Assembly (NCBI RefSeq): GCF_022809125.1 | Contig: NZ_JALGBI010000001.1 | Span: forward strand, 3,100,001 to 3,164,000 | Length of the DNA stretch: 64,000 nt | Direction of reading: 5' to 3' | DNA from: Variovorax terrae | GTDB lineage: Bacteria > Pseudomonadota > Gammaproteobacteria > Burkholderiales > Burkholderiaceae_C | Part shown: positions 57,519 to 64,000 of the stretch, piece by piece | Layout: every line of letters starts with the position of its first letter | How positions within the stretch are numbered: position 1 is the first letter of the stretch | Translations under genes and position numbers: made by a program | Notes under the pieces: model-generated | Database searches by the model: none | What the model was told of the DNA's origin: nothing | What the model saw: only the letters and a program-made list of their open reading frames with translations

Positions 57519-58091
57519 GTGACCCAGCTTTTAGGCCCGCGAATCCAATTGAGGCTGCTAGACGAAGCAGATGGTCCCTCTTTGTTGGCCGCGGCATTTG
57601 ATGGCGAGCTCTGGTCGCTGCCATTCACGATAGTACCTTCCCATGAAACAATCGATGACTATATTCGCATAGCACTTTCTGGGCATGCGGCAGGCACAGG
57701 AATTCCCTTCGTTATTGAGCTGATTTCAACAGGAAAGATCATCGGTTCCACACGATTTTGGAATGCAGATATCAGCGCACGAACCATTGAAATCAGCCAT
57801 ACATGGTTGGCCTTTTCCTACCAACGCACTTTCGTGAATACAGAGGTGAAGTACCTTATGCTGCAGTTTGCATTCGAACAGCTGGCGTGCATACGCGTTC
57901 AATTTCGTGTTGATGAAACGAACAGCAAATCCCGAACGGCCGTGCTCCGACTCGGCGCAAAGGAAGAAGGCCTCATTCGCCATGAACGCGTCATGCCCGA
58001 CGGTAGAAAACGCAATGCACTTCTCTACAGCATCGTCGATGACGAATGGCCAGCGATCAAATCACATCTAAGACACCGTCTGATGCTTTAG
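57519..58091 (+). CDS. GNAT-family N-acyltransferase (RimJ/RimL-like)
   Basis: A 190-residue acyltransferase with the opening GPRIQLRLLDEADGPSLL, IGSTRFWNADISARTIEIS near residue 75 and the core NSKSRTAVLRLGAKEEGL near residue 137, as in RimJ/RimL-type N-acetyltransferases. It starts with GTG. It lies 24 nt before the ATP-grasp gene and 65 nt after the dioxygenase gene. In this cluster it would acylate an amino group of the product, perhaps for tailoring or self-protection. Confidence 0.85.
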   Translation: MTQLLGPRIQLRLLDEADGPSLLAAAFDGELWSLPFTIVPSHETIDDYIRIALSGHAAGTGIPFVIELISTGKIIGSTRFWNADISARTIEISHTWLAFSYQRTFVNTEVKYLMLQFAFEQLACIRVQFRVDETNSKSRTAVLRLGAKEEGLIRHERVMPDGRKRNALLYSIVDDEWPAIKSHLRHRLML

Positions 58092-58115
58092 CAATCCGAA
58101 GCACTCCTGTTGATT

Positions 58116-59114
58116 ATGCGAAACTATCTATCTGTTATTTCCAATCATTTCCGTGCACTTCAAGAGTGGGCCATCGACAAAGAAGCGCAACTAGATTTGG
58201 ATGTCAAAACCTTCGTGCTCGAAGTAAAGCACAGAGGTCGCTACTATCATATGTATCCGCTCTTCCAAGCATCAAGCGAAGGGCAGCTTAGACACACCGG
58301 TTTTCTACCAAAAGATGTCGTTGGCTTCGGCGGATGGAGGCCCTACCCTCCCATCAGGCATCCCCACTCTCTCAATAAACTGCTCTTCAAGGATTTTCTA
58401 CGGAAATCAGAACTTCGAACCCCCACGTTCCTTACCAAGGCCGGTCAATCACAACCGGAATTCGACTATATATTGAAAGGCACTAGCGGCTCGTTCGGGA
58501 GAGAAATAGCTGGGCCATTTAGGGCTTCACAACCTGCAGATCTCAATGGGAGCACAACGAATCCCCCCCCGAGCACCCATTTCGTTGAAAAATTCATCGA
58601 AGGTACGAGTTTGAAAGTTTGGTTTTGGGGAGCAAAGGCTTTTTTTGCTCATGCCCAATCATTTCCAGAGATTGAAGGAGATGGAGTTACAACCGTAGAG
58701 AGTTTGCTGCGACAAAGGTTGACCAGTTGCAGGCTCGATTGGGAGCATTTCTCAGATCGATCCATCATTCTTGAATGCCTCCGTTTTCAGAACATCAGTA
58801 GCGGCGCCGTTCTGAAAACCGGTGAATCACTGTGGTTTGATTATCGGTATGGGAAACACTACGAGCCGGTCCACGGCGCCACGCCTGACAGCGACAACAA
58901 TCTGCCAAGCCTCCTGGAGCAAACAGGCACGCAGATTCACGACATGGGGTCTGCACTGGCAAATCTTCTAAAACCAAACTTTGCTGCGCCCATCATGATT
59001 TCAGTCGATGGGATGCTTGATCATGACGGCAATATCTGGTGGTTGGAAATGAACACCAACTCACTGATGCCGCCAGAGGGCTACGCCGCGATGTTTTCTG
59101 ATATTTTCCCTTAG
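58116..59114 (+). CDS. ATP-grasp ligase related to CphA/D-Ala ligases
   Basis: A 332-residue ATP-grasp enzyme. Visible parts are a lysine/glycine loop ILKGTSGSFGREIAGPF (about residue 122), FVEKFIEGTSLKVW (about 155), GDGVTTVESLL (about 188) and the metal-binding end SVDGMLDHDGNIWWLEMNTN (about 295-320) with the E-x-N-x-N pattern. The GDG-TV segment is the one seen in cyanophycin synthetase. Such enzymes join a carboxylate to an amine with ATP. I use the ATG at 58116; a TTG lies 6 nt upstream. It is followed after 25 nt by the YcaO gene. Confidence 0.8.
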   Translation: MRNYLSVISNHFRALQEWAIDKEAQLDLDVKTFVLEVKHRGRYYHMYPLFQASSEGQLRHTGFLPKDVVGFGGWRPYPPIRHPHSLNKLLFKDFLRKSELRTPTFLTKAGQSQPEFDYILKGTSGSFGREIAGPFRASQPADLNGSTTNPPPSTHFVEKFIEGTSLKVWFWGAKAFFAHAQSFPEIEGDGVTTVESLLRQRLTSCRLDWEHFSDRSIILECLRFQNISSGAVLKTGESLWFDYRYGKHYEPVHGATPDSDNNLPSLLEQTGTQIHDMGSALANLLKPNFAAPIMISVDGMLDHDGNIWWLEMNTNSLMPPEGYAAMFSDIFP

Positions 59115-59139
59115 AAAAAAATCGCGTCGCTGTTGACAT

Positions 59140-60315
59140 ATGCCACCCACCGTTGAGCTTCTGTGTACAGATGTCCTGGAACAGGCTGCATTCAAGTTGG
59201 TCGAAGCAAAGATCGACTGGACTTCCAATGTCCAAAGCTCAGGCTGGGGACGGGACCGCGACTTCGAAACCGCTAAATGGAAAGCTATCAATGAGGCGGT
59301 AGAGCGGCTCTGTTACACACGCCTGCCTAGGTCCATTTACTCTTCTGCCACAGAGTTGGAACGCTATGTTGAACCCGCAATGTTCGTTCGCTATTTACCA
59401 CGACAGTATGCGATGCCGGATTTCAAGTTCGCACCATTTGATGCTTTAGAGCCTAGGCACTGGGTCTGTGCCAAGCGCGTTCGAAGCGATGCAACAAATC
59501 ATATCCTCGCCGACTTTGTTTGCAGTCCTCGGGCCTTCGATGCCACCTACCGGCGCCGCTTGACAACGAATGCGTCAACTTCGGGATGCGCCAGTTCTGG
59601 CTCTATCGACGTGGCGATCATGCATGCAACGCTGGAGCTCATTGAGCGCGATGCTTTCATGCGCCATTGGTTTTCGCAAACCTCGGGTTACCATATTTCA
59701 ATCCCCACGCTCCCGCAGCAATTCAGAAGCCGCATCAATAGATTGCACGAAGCCGGATGCCGGGCAGGAGTGCAATGGCTCTACATGGGCACGCATCCCA
59801 CATGGCTCGCATGGGCCCAGCATCCAACCTTGTTCTTCACAAGCATCGGCAGCGCATCGGGACTCAACGGAGAGTTGGCGCTTGAAACGGCGCTAAACGA
59901 GCTAGAAACCATGGCGCTCGTCCGTCTTGAAGGTGTTCCTGAACAATCTATCCAGCCCAGTGAAGTGCGGGGTCCGGCGGATCACGCGGCCATCTATTCG
60001 ACAAAAAACTACTTTCAGAAAGCCGATGCGCTCTGGTATGGCGAGGCTCCACAACGCTCATTTTCGGATGCCGCAGCTGCGTTTGAAACCAATTCAGACG
60101 CCCTTTATCAACGACTCGAATCCGCGGGCCATCAACTCTATTGGGTGGATCTGACGATTCCCGAGACCCGAGGGATACTGGATGGCAGAACCATCTATAC
60201 AGTGAGAGTTCTTAGCACTCATCTAATCCCTATGGCTTTTGGATATGGTCGCCTGCCGCTGGGCATGGATACCTGGTTTCGAGTCAACACTCCCGAAATT
60301 CATCCTTTTGCATAA
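59140..60315 (+). CDS. YcaO-domain protein
   Basis: A 391-residue protein with the two YcaO ATP-binding signatures: SSGWGRDRDFETAKWKAINE followed by AVER (about residues 33-58), and TTNASTSGCASSGSIDVAIM followed by HATLELIERDAF (about 143-174). YcaO enzymes phosphorylate amide oxygens to make azolines, amidines or thioamides, normally in peptides. The C-terminus (PEIHPFA) is not the classic PxPxP. No TfuA or E1-like partner is adjacent, and no thioamide or azoline-forming dehydrogenase is present. It is flanked by an ATP-grasp ligase and a sulfur-amino-acid PLP enzyme. Confidence 0.9.
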   Translation: MPPTVELLCTDVLEQAAFKLVEAKIDWTSNVQSSGWGRDRDFETAKWKAINEAVERLCYTRLPRSIYSSATELERYVEPAMFVRYLPRQYAMPDFKFAPFDALEPRHWVCAKRVRSDATNHILADFVCSPRAFDATYRRRLTTNASTSGCASSGSIDVAIMHATLELIERDAFMRHWFSQTSGYHISIPTLPQQFRSRINRLHEAGCRAGVQWLYMGTHPTWLAWAQHPTLFFTSIGSASGLNGELALETALNELETMALVRLEGVPEQSIQPSEVRGPADHAAIYSTKNYFQKADALWYGEAPQRSFSDAAAAFETNSDALYQRLESAGHQLYWVDLTIPETRGILDGRTIYTVRVLSTHLIPMAFGYGRLPLGMDTWFRVNTPEIHPFA

Positions 60316-60339
60316 TTCATGTCATAGGTCATATCTGCC

Positions 60340-61629
60340 ATGGACAAGTACTGGCGCTTTGAAACCGCAGCGGTTCATGCTGGCTATGAACCTAGCGAGT
60401 CGCAGACATCTGTCGCACCTCCAATCTATCAAACTGCAGCCTTCGCGTTCAATGATGCGCAACATGCCGTCGATTTGTTTGACGGCAGGGAGAGCGGTCC
60501 CATCTACAGTCGGATAGCCAATCCGACGGTGCAGATGCTCGAGGCACGCGTTGCGACGCTTGAACAAGGTGTCGGAGCTACAGCCGTGGCGTCTGGGCAG
60601 GCAGCCCTTGCTTGCGCCTTTCTGACATTGACCGAAGCCGGGAGCAATATTGTTTCAGCGTCGTCCTTGTATGGCACAACTTACAACTTGCTGGGGCATC
60701 TTCTTCCGCAATATGGCATCAAAGCACGCTTTGCGGACTCGAACGATCTGAACCAATTTCAAGCATTGGTTGATGGTGATACCCGCGCAGTTTTTTGCGA
60801 GACAATTGCCAATCCGGCAGGAGACGTCGCAGACATTGAAGCGCTGGCGAATCTCGCACATGAGCGCGGCGTCCCGCTCATCGTCGACAACACTGTAGCA
60901 ACCCCCTATTTGTGCCAGCCACTCAGTCATGGAGCAGACATTGTTGTCCACTCCCTGACTAAATACATGGGAGGACACGGCGCAGCACTTGGCGGCGCCG
61001 TTGTGGATGGTGGCAAATTCCCATGGGACGACCATCCACGTAAATTTTCCCGACTGACGGCACCAGATGACAGCCATCACCAGACGTCATTTACACAGAC
61101 CTACGGCCATCGTGCATACATCGCACGCTGCGCTTCTGTCCCTCTGAGGAACCTAGGTGCGGTTATGGCGCCAGCAACAGCGATATCCATCATGCAAGGG
61201 ATTGAGACGCTTGCCTTGCGAATGGAACGAATCTGTTTCAACGCGACATTGATTGCCGGTTTTCTTCAGCAACATCCGTGTGCAGAATGGGTTCGCTACG
61301 CCGGCCTGCCCAACTATCACAACGCCGAACTCGTCAAGAAGTACCTGAACGGCCAAGGTTCAGGCGTCCTCAGTTTTGGCATCAAGGGCGGAGCGTCGGC
61401 GGGGGCCAAATTCCAGGACGCATTGCGATTGATTAGACGATCAGTCAATCTAGGTGATTGCAAAACACTGGCCTGCCATCCCGCCTCCACCACGCATCGT
61501 CAGCTATCGGACGAAGGCTTGGCCAAAAGCGGCGTTACGGACGACCTAATACGTCTATCAATTGGAATCGAGCATGTTGATGATCTGCTGTCAGACCTTG
61601 ACCAAGCATTGGCGGGCAGTCAACGCTGA
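60340..61629 (+). CDS. O-acetylhomoserine sulfhydrylase-like PLP enzyme (MetY type)
   Basis: A 429-residue enzyme of the Cys/Met metabolism PLP family. It begins FETAAVHAGYEPS, has YSRIANPTVQMLEARVATLE near residue 63 and the PLP lysine in VHSLTKYMGGHGAA near residue 208. Close relatives turn O-acetylhomoserine and sulfide into homocysteine. Located last in the plus-strand run (GNAT, ATP-grasp, YcaO, MetY), it may provide a thiol-bearing amino acid or sulfur donor for the pathway rather than serve methionine synthesis. Confidence 0.92.
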   Translation: MDKYWRFETAAVHAGYEPSESQTSVAPPIYQTAAFAFNDAQHAVDLFDGRESGPIYSRIANPTVQMLEARVATLEQGVGATAVASGQAALACAFLTLTEAGSNIVSASSLYGTTYNLLGHLLPQYGIKARFADSNDLNQFQALVDGDTRAVFCETIANPAGDVADIEALANLAHERGVPLIVDNTVATPYLCQPLSHGADIVVHSLTKYMGGHGAALGGAVVDGGKFPWDDHPRKFSRLTAPDDSHHQTSFTQTYGHRAYIARCASVPLRNLGAVMAPATAISIMQGIETLALRMERICFNATLIAGFLQQHPCAEWVRYAGLPNYHNAELVKKYLNGQGSGVLSFGIKGGASAGAKFQDALRLIRRSVNLGDCKTLACHPASTTHRQLSDEGLAKSGVTDDLIRLSIGIEHVDDLLSDLDQALAGSQR

Positions 61630-61652
61630 TATCAGCGTCAATCTACCTTGCT

Positions 61653-62414
61653 TTAAGCACTACGCAGAAATCGCTGGTTTGTCGCCAAATAGTTGATTGT
61701 GAAGAAGAACTCATCCGCCTCTCGATAGCGGGTAATTTTCTCCAAGCCAATGGGCGTAATGCGATGCAAATCGAAACCTGCTTCAGAGAAAAGATAGAAA
61801 AAGTCCTGAAAGTAGGTTCGGCTGTCAATATTGGTTCCGCCAAACTCGAACTGCAATACCTTTGTCGCACTTAGTGCATCGCCAAAAGCACTGAGAGCAC
61901 ACAGTTCATGCCCTTCGATATCCATCTTCAGAATATCAATGGTGCATCGATCCAAGACCTGGATCCAGTATTCGTCGAAGCGCACTGTACGCACTTGCTC
62001 TTCAACGTCAAAAGGCATTCCATAGTGATCGAGTTTTCGCTTGTGCAGGCTACCAAGCCCCGATCCGGGTTTGTCAGAATAAAATGATGTGAATCCATTC
62101 GTATCGGAAATGGCGCAAGGATTGATAACGATGGTTTTGTCATTTCCATGCCGCGCCTTGAGCTTCGCGATATTCGCGGTTGACGGCTCGAAAATGTGAA
62201 TCGGCAGATGAGGAAACAACCTTTTCAACTCGCGCGTATAGGTTCCACTGTGTCCCCCCATGTCAACGGCCAGCACGGGTTTTTGTTCCAGCAGGCTCGC
62301 AACCAGGGCCACTTCATGTTTGACGGTCCCAGAGCCATATCCTTTTCCCTGCCCATATGCCGCTTTTTTTTCGATGAAGCGCAAAGCATTAAAAATCCAC
62401 TGAGGAGCATTCAT
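61653..62414 (-). CDS. FkbM-family methyltransferase
   Basis: A 253-residue SAM-dependent methyltransferase with the SAM loop VLAVDMGGHSGTYTREL near residue 47 and the FkbM signature DILKMDIEGHELCAL near residue 160. FkbM enzymes usually methylate hydroxyl groups. It is convergent with the MetY-like gene (23-bp gap) and 14 nt after the MetC-like gene. A role in product tailoring is likely. Confidence 0.88.
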   Translation of the reverse strand: MNAPQWIFNALRFIEKKAAYGQGKGYGSGTVKHEVALVASLLEQKPVLAVDMGGHSGTYTRELKRLFPHLPIHIFEPSTANIAKLKARHGNDKTIVINPCAISDTNGFTSFYSDKPGSGLGSLHKRKLDHYGMPFDVEEQVRTVRFDEYWIQVLDRCTIDILKMDIEGHELCALSAFGDALSATKVLQFEFGGTNIDSRTYFQDFFYLFSEAGFDLHRITPIGLEKITRYREADEFFFTINYLATNQRFLRSA

Positions 62415-62428
62415 ATTTATTTTTTGGC

Positions 62429-63592
62429 TCAGTCAATTGAAGGCAATAGCCGGAGCCCCTGCGCCAGATCTGCCAGCAAATCTTCAGGATCCTCCAAGCC
62501 GACGCTGATGCGCACCAATTCGCCCTCAAGCGGCTCCGCACTGACAACTGATCGACCGTAAGAAAGAGCCAGACTCACAGGGCCACCCCAGCCAAATCCG
62601 ATTTTGAACAACTTCAGCCCATCGACAAACCGATCGACATCCGTTGAACTAAAACGCTCCTGAAAAACGAGGCTGAAAATGCCGGCGGCGGCGACACAGT
62701 CGCGCTGCCAGAAAGTGTGCCCCGGGCACGCCGTCAATGACGGGTGGAGCACGCGCAACACATCGCCGTACCTGGATAACTCTGAAACAAGAAATCTGGC
62801 GGCAGCATCCTGGGCACGGTATCGCACGCAAAGGGTGTCCAACCCCCTCAAGATAGATGCAGCATCCCGCGCGGAAACACCCAACCCCATTCGCATGGCG
62901 CAGAGTTTGAGAGCTTCGTAGAGCCCTTTGTCGTTACACGTGATGGCCCCCATGACCGTGTCACCACTTCCATTCGCATACTTGCTCAGGGACTGCACCG
63001 CAATGTCAACACCCAGTTCAAACGGCCGATAAGCTATGCCAGCCCCCCAGGTGCTGTCAAGCGCCGTCAACACACCTCGCGCCTGTGCAGACGCCGCGAT
63101 CTCGACAATATCGGGGAACTCAAATGTCGTCGAGCATGGCGCCTCGATCCATACCAATTTGGTGGTGTCTGAAAACTCGAGAGTCTCCAAGTCCGTCGGG
63201 TCATAGAGCCGAACATGAATGCCCCATGCAGCGAGTTCATGCGTAATGAAAACTCGGTTGGCCGCATAGACATTGAGCGGCACCAGCAACTCATCTCCAG
63301 GCTTCAGGAAGGTCATGTAAACGAGCGCAATCGCGCTCAGCCCGCTCGGAGAAAGCAGGCAATGCAGGCCGCCTTCAAGGCGTGCGATCCTGGCTTCAAG
63401 CTCAAATGTGGTGGGCGTCCCGTGGGATCCATAGATGAACCCGTCCTTGCGCGTCCAATCTCGCGCCCTATACGCAGCCATATTCGGGAACACCACCGTG
63501 GCGGCATCGAATGTTCCCGGTTGAATGCTCTCGAACCCCTGAACAGGCCATCGCTCACCATGCAGCAAGGCCGTAGGTTGCGCCAGCGTCAC
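62429..63592 (-). CDS. Cystathionine beta-lyase-like PLP enzyme (MetC type)
   Basis: A 387-residue PLP enzyme with FIYGSHGTPTTFELEARIAR near residue 70 and the PLP lysine in VQSLSKYANGSGD near residue 200, patterns closest to MetC-type lyases. It would cleave a C-S bond, or make one, in a sulfur amino acid. The GTG start at 63592 overlaps the preceding stop (GTGA), showing coupling with the oxygenase gene. Together with the MetY-like enzyme the cluster holds two PLP steps of the same superfamily. Confidence 0.88.
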   Translation of the reverse strand: MTLAQPTALLHGERWPVQGFESIQPGTFDAATVVFPNMAAYRARDWTRKDGFIYGSHGTPTTFELEARIARLEGGLHCLLSPSGLSAIALVYMTFLKPGDELLVPLNVYAANRVFITHELAAWGIHVRLYDPTDLETLEFSDTTKLVWIEAPCSTTFEFPDIVEIAASAQARGVLTALDSTWGAGIAYRPFELGVDIAVQSLSKYANGSGDTVMGAITCNDKGLYEALKLCAMRMGLGVSARDAASILRGLDTLCVRYRAQDAAARFLVSELSRYGDVLRVLHPSLTACPGHTFWQRDCVAAAGIFSLVFQERFSSTDVDRFVDGLKLFKIGFGWGGPVSLALSYGRSVVSAEPLEGELVRISVGLEDPEDLLADLAQGLRLLPSID

Positions 63593-64000
63593 GACACGCC
63601 CTCGATACGCTCTTCTGCAAGCGGCAACACTTGCCACCAACAGGCCAACGCTATCCGCGTTCCGGCAAGCACAGGCAGCACCTCATGGCGAAACCATGGA
63701 TTTGCAGGGAATATCACCATGGCCCCCGCCTTGGGCGCTATGTCAAGCGGGAGCTTGGACTCCCGATTCACCAGCGAATTGAATCGAAACGTTCCTCCCG
63801 CAAACTCGTGCGGGCGTTCGGCCGTTGAAGCTTGGGAAGTCAGCCACAGAATGCCGGCGATCTGCCGTTCCGGCTTAACCACATGCCATTGCGGCATGCC
63901 ACTATCCTTGGCAGGAACCAGGGCACTGTCGTCTGCATGATCCCCGATGTGATCCCCCTTTTGATAAACCAGGCATTGACGCTCGACAAGTTTCAATGAA
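63589..64000 (-). CDS. Fe(II)/2-oxoglutarate oxygenase, prolyl-4-hydroxylase type (partial)
   Basis: The C-terminal 137 residues or so of an oxygenase whose N-terminus lies past the window end, as the frame is open at base 64000. It shows the motif VYQKGDHIGDHADDSAL with the iron-binding HxD, the distal His in NPWFRHEVLPV and the 2-oxoglutarate arginine in GTRIALACWW. This is the P4Hc/PiuC-like pattern. It is upstream of and coupled to the MetC-like gene. It is the third 2-oxoglutarate oxygenase of the island and of a different subfamily from the first two. Confidence 0.85.
   Translation of the reverse strand, partial: SLKLVERQCLVYQKGDHIGDHADDSALVPAKDSGMPQWHVVKPERQIAGILWLTSQASTAERPHEFAGGTFRFNSLVNRESKLPLDIAPKAGAMVIFPANPWFRHEVLPVLAGTRIALACWWQVLPLAEERIEGVS

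Overview
The window is high-GC DNA (roughly two thirds G+C by eye) from about 1 to 55,100, with the gene content of a betaproteobacterium of the order Burkholderiales, most likely a Comamonadaceae member (Variovorax/Polaromonas/Acidovorax/Rhodoferax relatives). The evidence is: Bug/TctC-type solute receptors, the paired cyanophycin synthetases with their DUF1854 and ABC-exporter partners, a urease operon with a HupE-like gene between ureA and ureB, and two kinds of intergenic repeat that I associate with this family. From about 55,200 to the end the composition drops to roughly half G+C and codon use changes, so the last 8.8 kb looks like an acquired island.

Layout. (1) 1-8852: a catabolic/uptake locus with an SsuB/SsuC-type ATPase and permease, a THI5-like binding protein, two nucleoside-deaminase-like enzymes, a minus-strand RraA - MmgE/PrpD - Bug receptor operon, a LysR regulator and a Rieske oxygenase. 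A 17-bp inverted repeat lies in the divergent promoter region. (2) 8857-16687: cyanophycin locus (DUF1854, ABC exporter, a synthetase paralogue with a degraded Mur-ligase P-loop, and an intact CphA). (3) 16916-22897: a minus-strand operon of binding protein, creatininase-family hydrolase, ATPase, permease, RutR-like TetR regulator and FAD oxidase. It carries two operators closely matching the RutR consensus, one overlapping the -35 of a good promoter. (4) 23160-27933: a protease-like protein with a broken catalytic triad, an epimerase, a flavin/2Fe-2S reductase, a small His-rich exported protein and a Bug receptor. (5) 28015-38312: a response regulator and a very large NCS1-transporter/histidine-kinase/receiver chimera, followed by urease ureA-hupE-ureBCEFG and nikR (no ureD in the window). 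(6) 38378-41352: short ModE-like regulator and modBAC with a ModE-like operator. (7) 41647-45793: ECF sigma factor, putative anti-sigma protein, periplasmic sensor, DUF1800 and DUF1501 proteins. (8) 45960-55128: MdtABC-type RND efflux system with an outer-membrane factor. (9) 55300-64000: the low-GC island, a compact gene set encoding three Fe(II)/2-oxoglutarate oxygenases (one cut by the window end), a GNAT acyltransferase, an ATP-grasp ligase, a YcaO-domain enzyme, two PLP enzymes of the Met/Cys family and an FkbM methyltransferase.

The strongest candidate for an undescribed system is region 9. It combines an amide-forming ATP-grasp ligase, a YcaO enzyme and two sulfur-amino-acid PLP enzymes with several tailoring oxygenases. 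It has no NRPS or PKS, no recognised YcaO partner protein and no obvious precursor peptide, which suggests a small sulfur-containing, amino-acid-derived metabolite. A degenerate tRNA sequence lies inside it. Second is the transporter-kinase fusion beside urease, whose receiver domain holds a threefold 81-bp tandem repeat related to GC-rich intergenic repeats elsewhere in the window.
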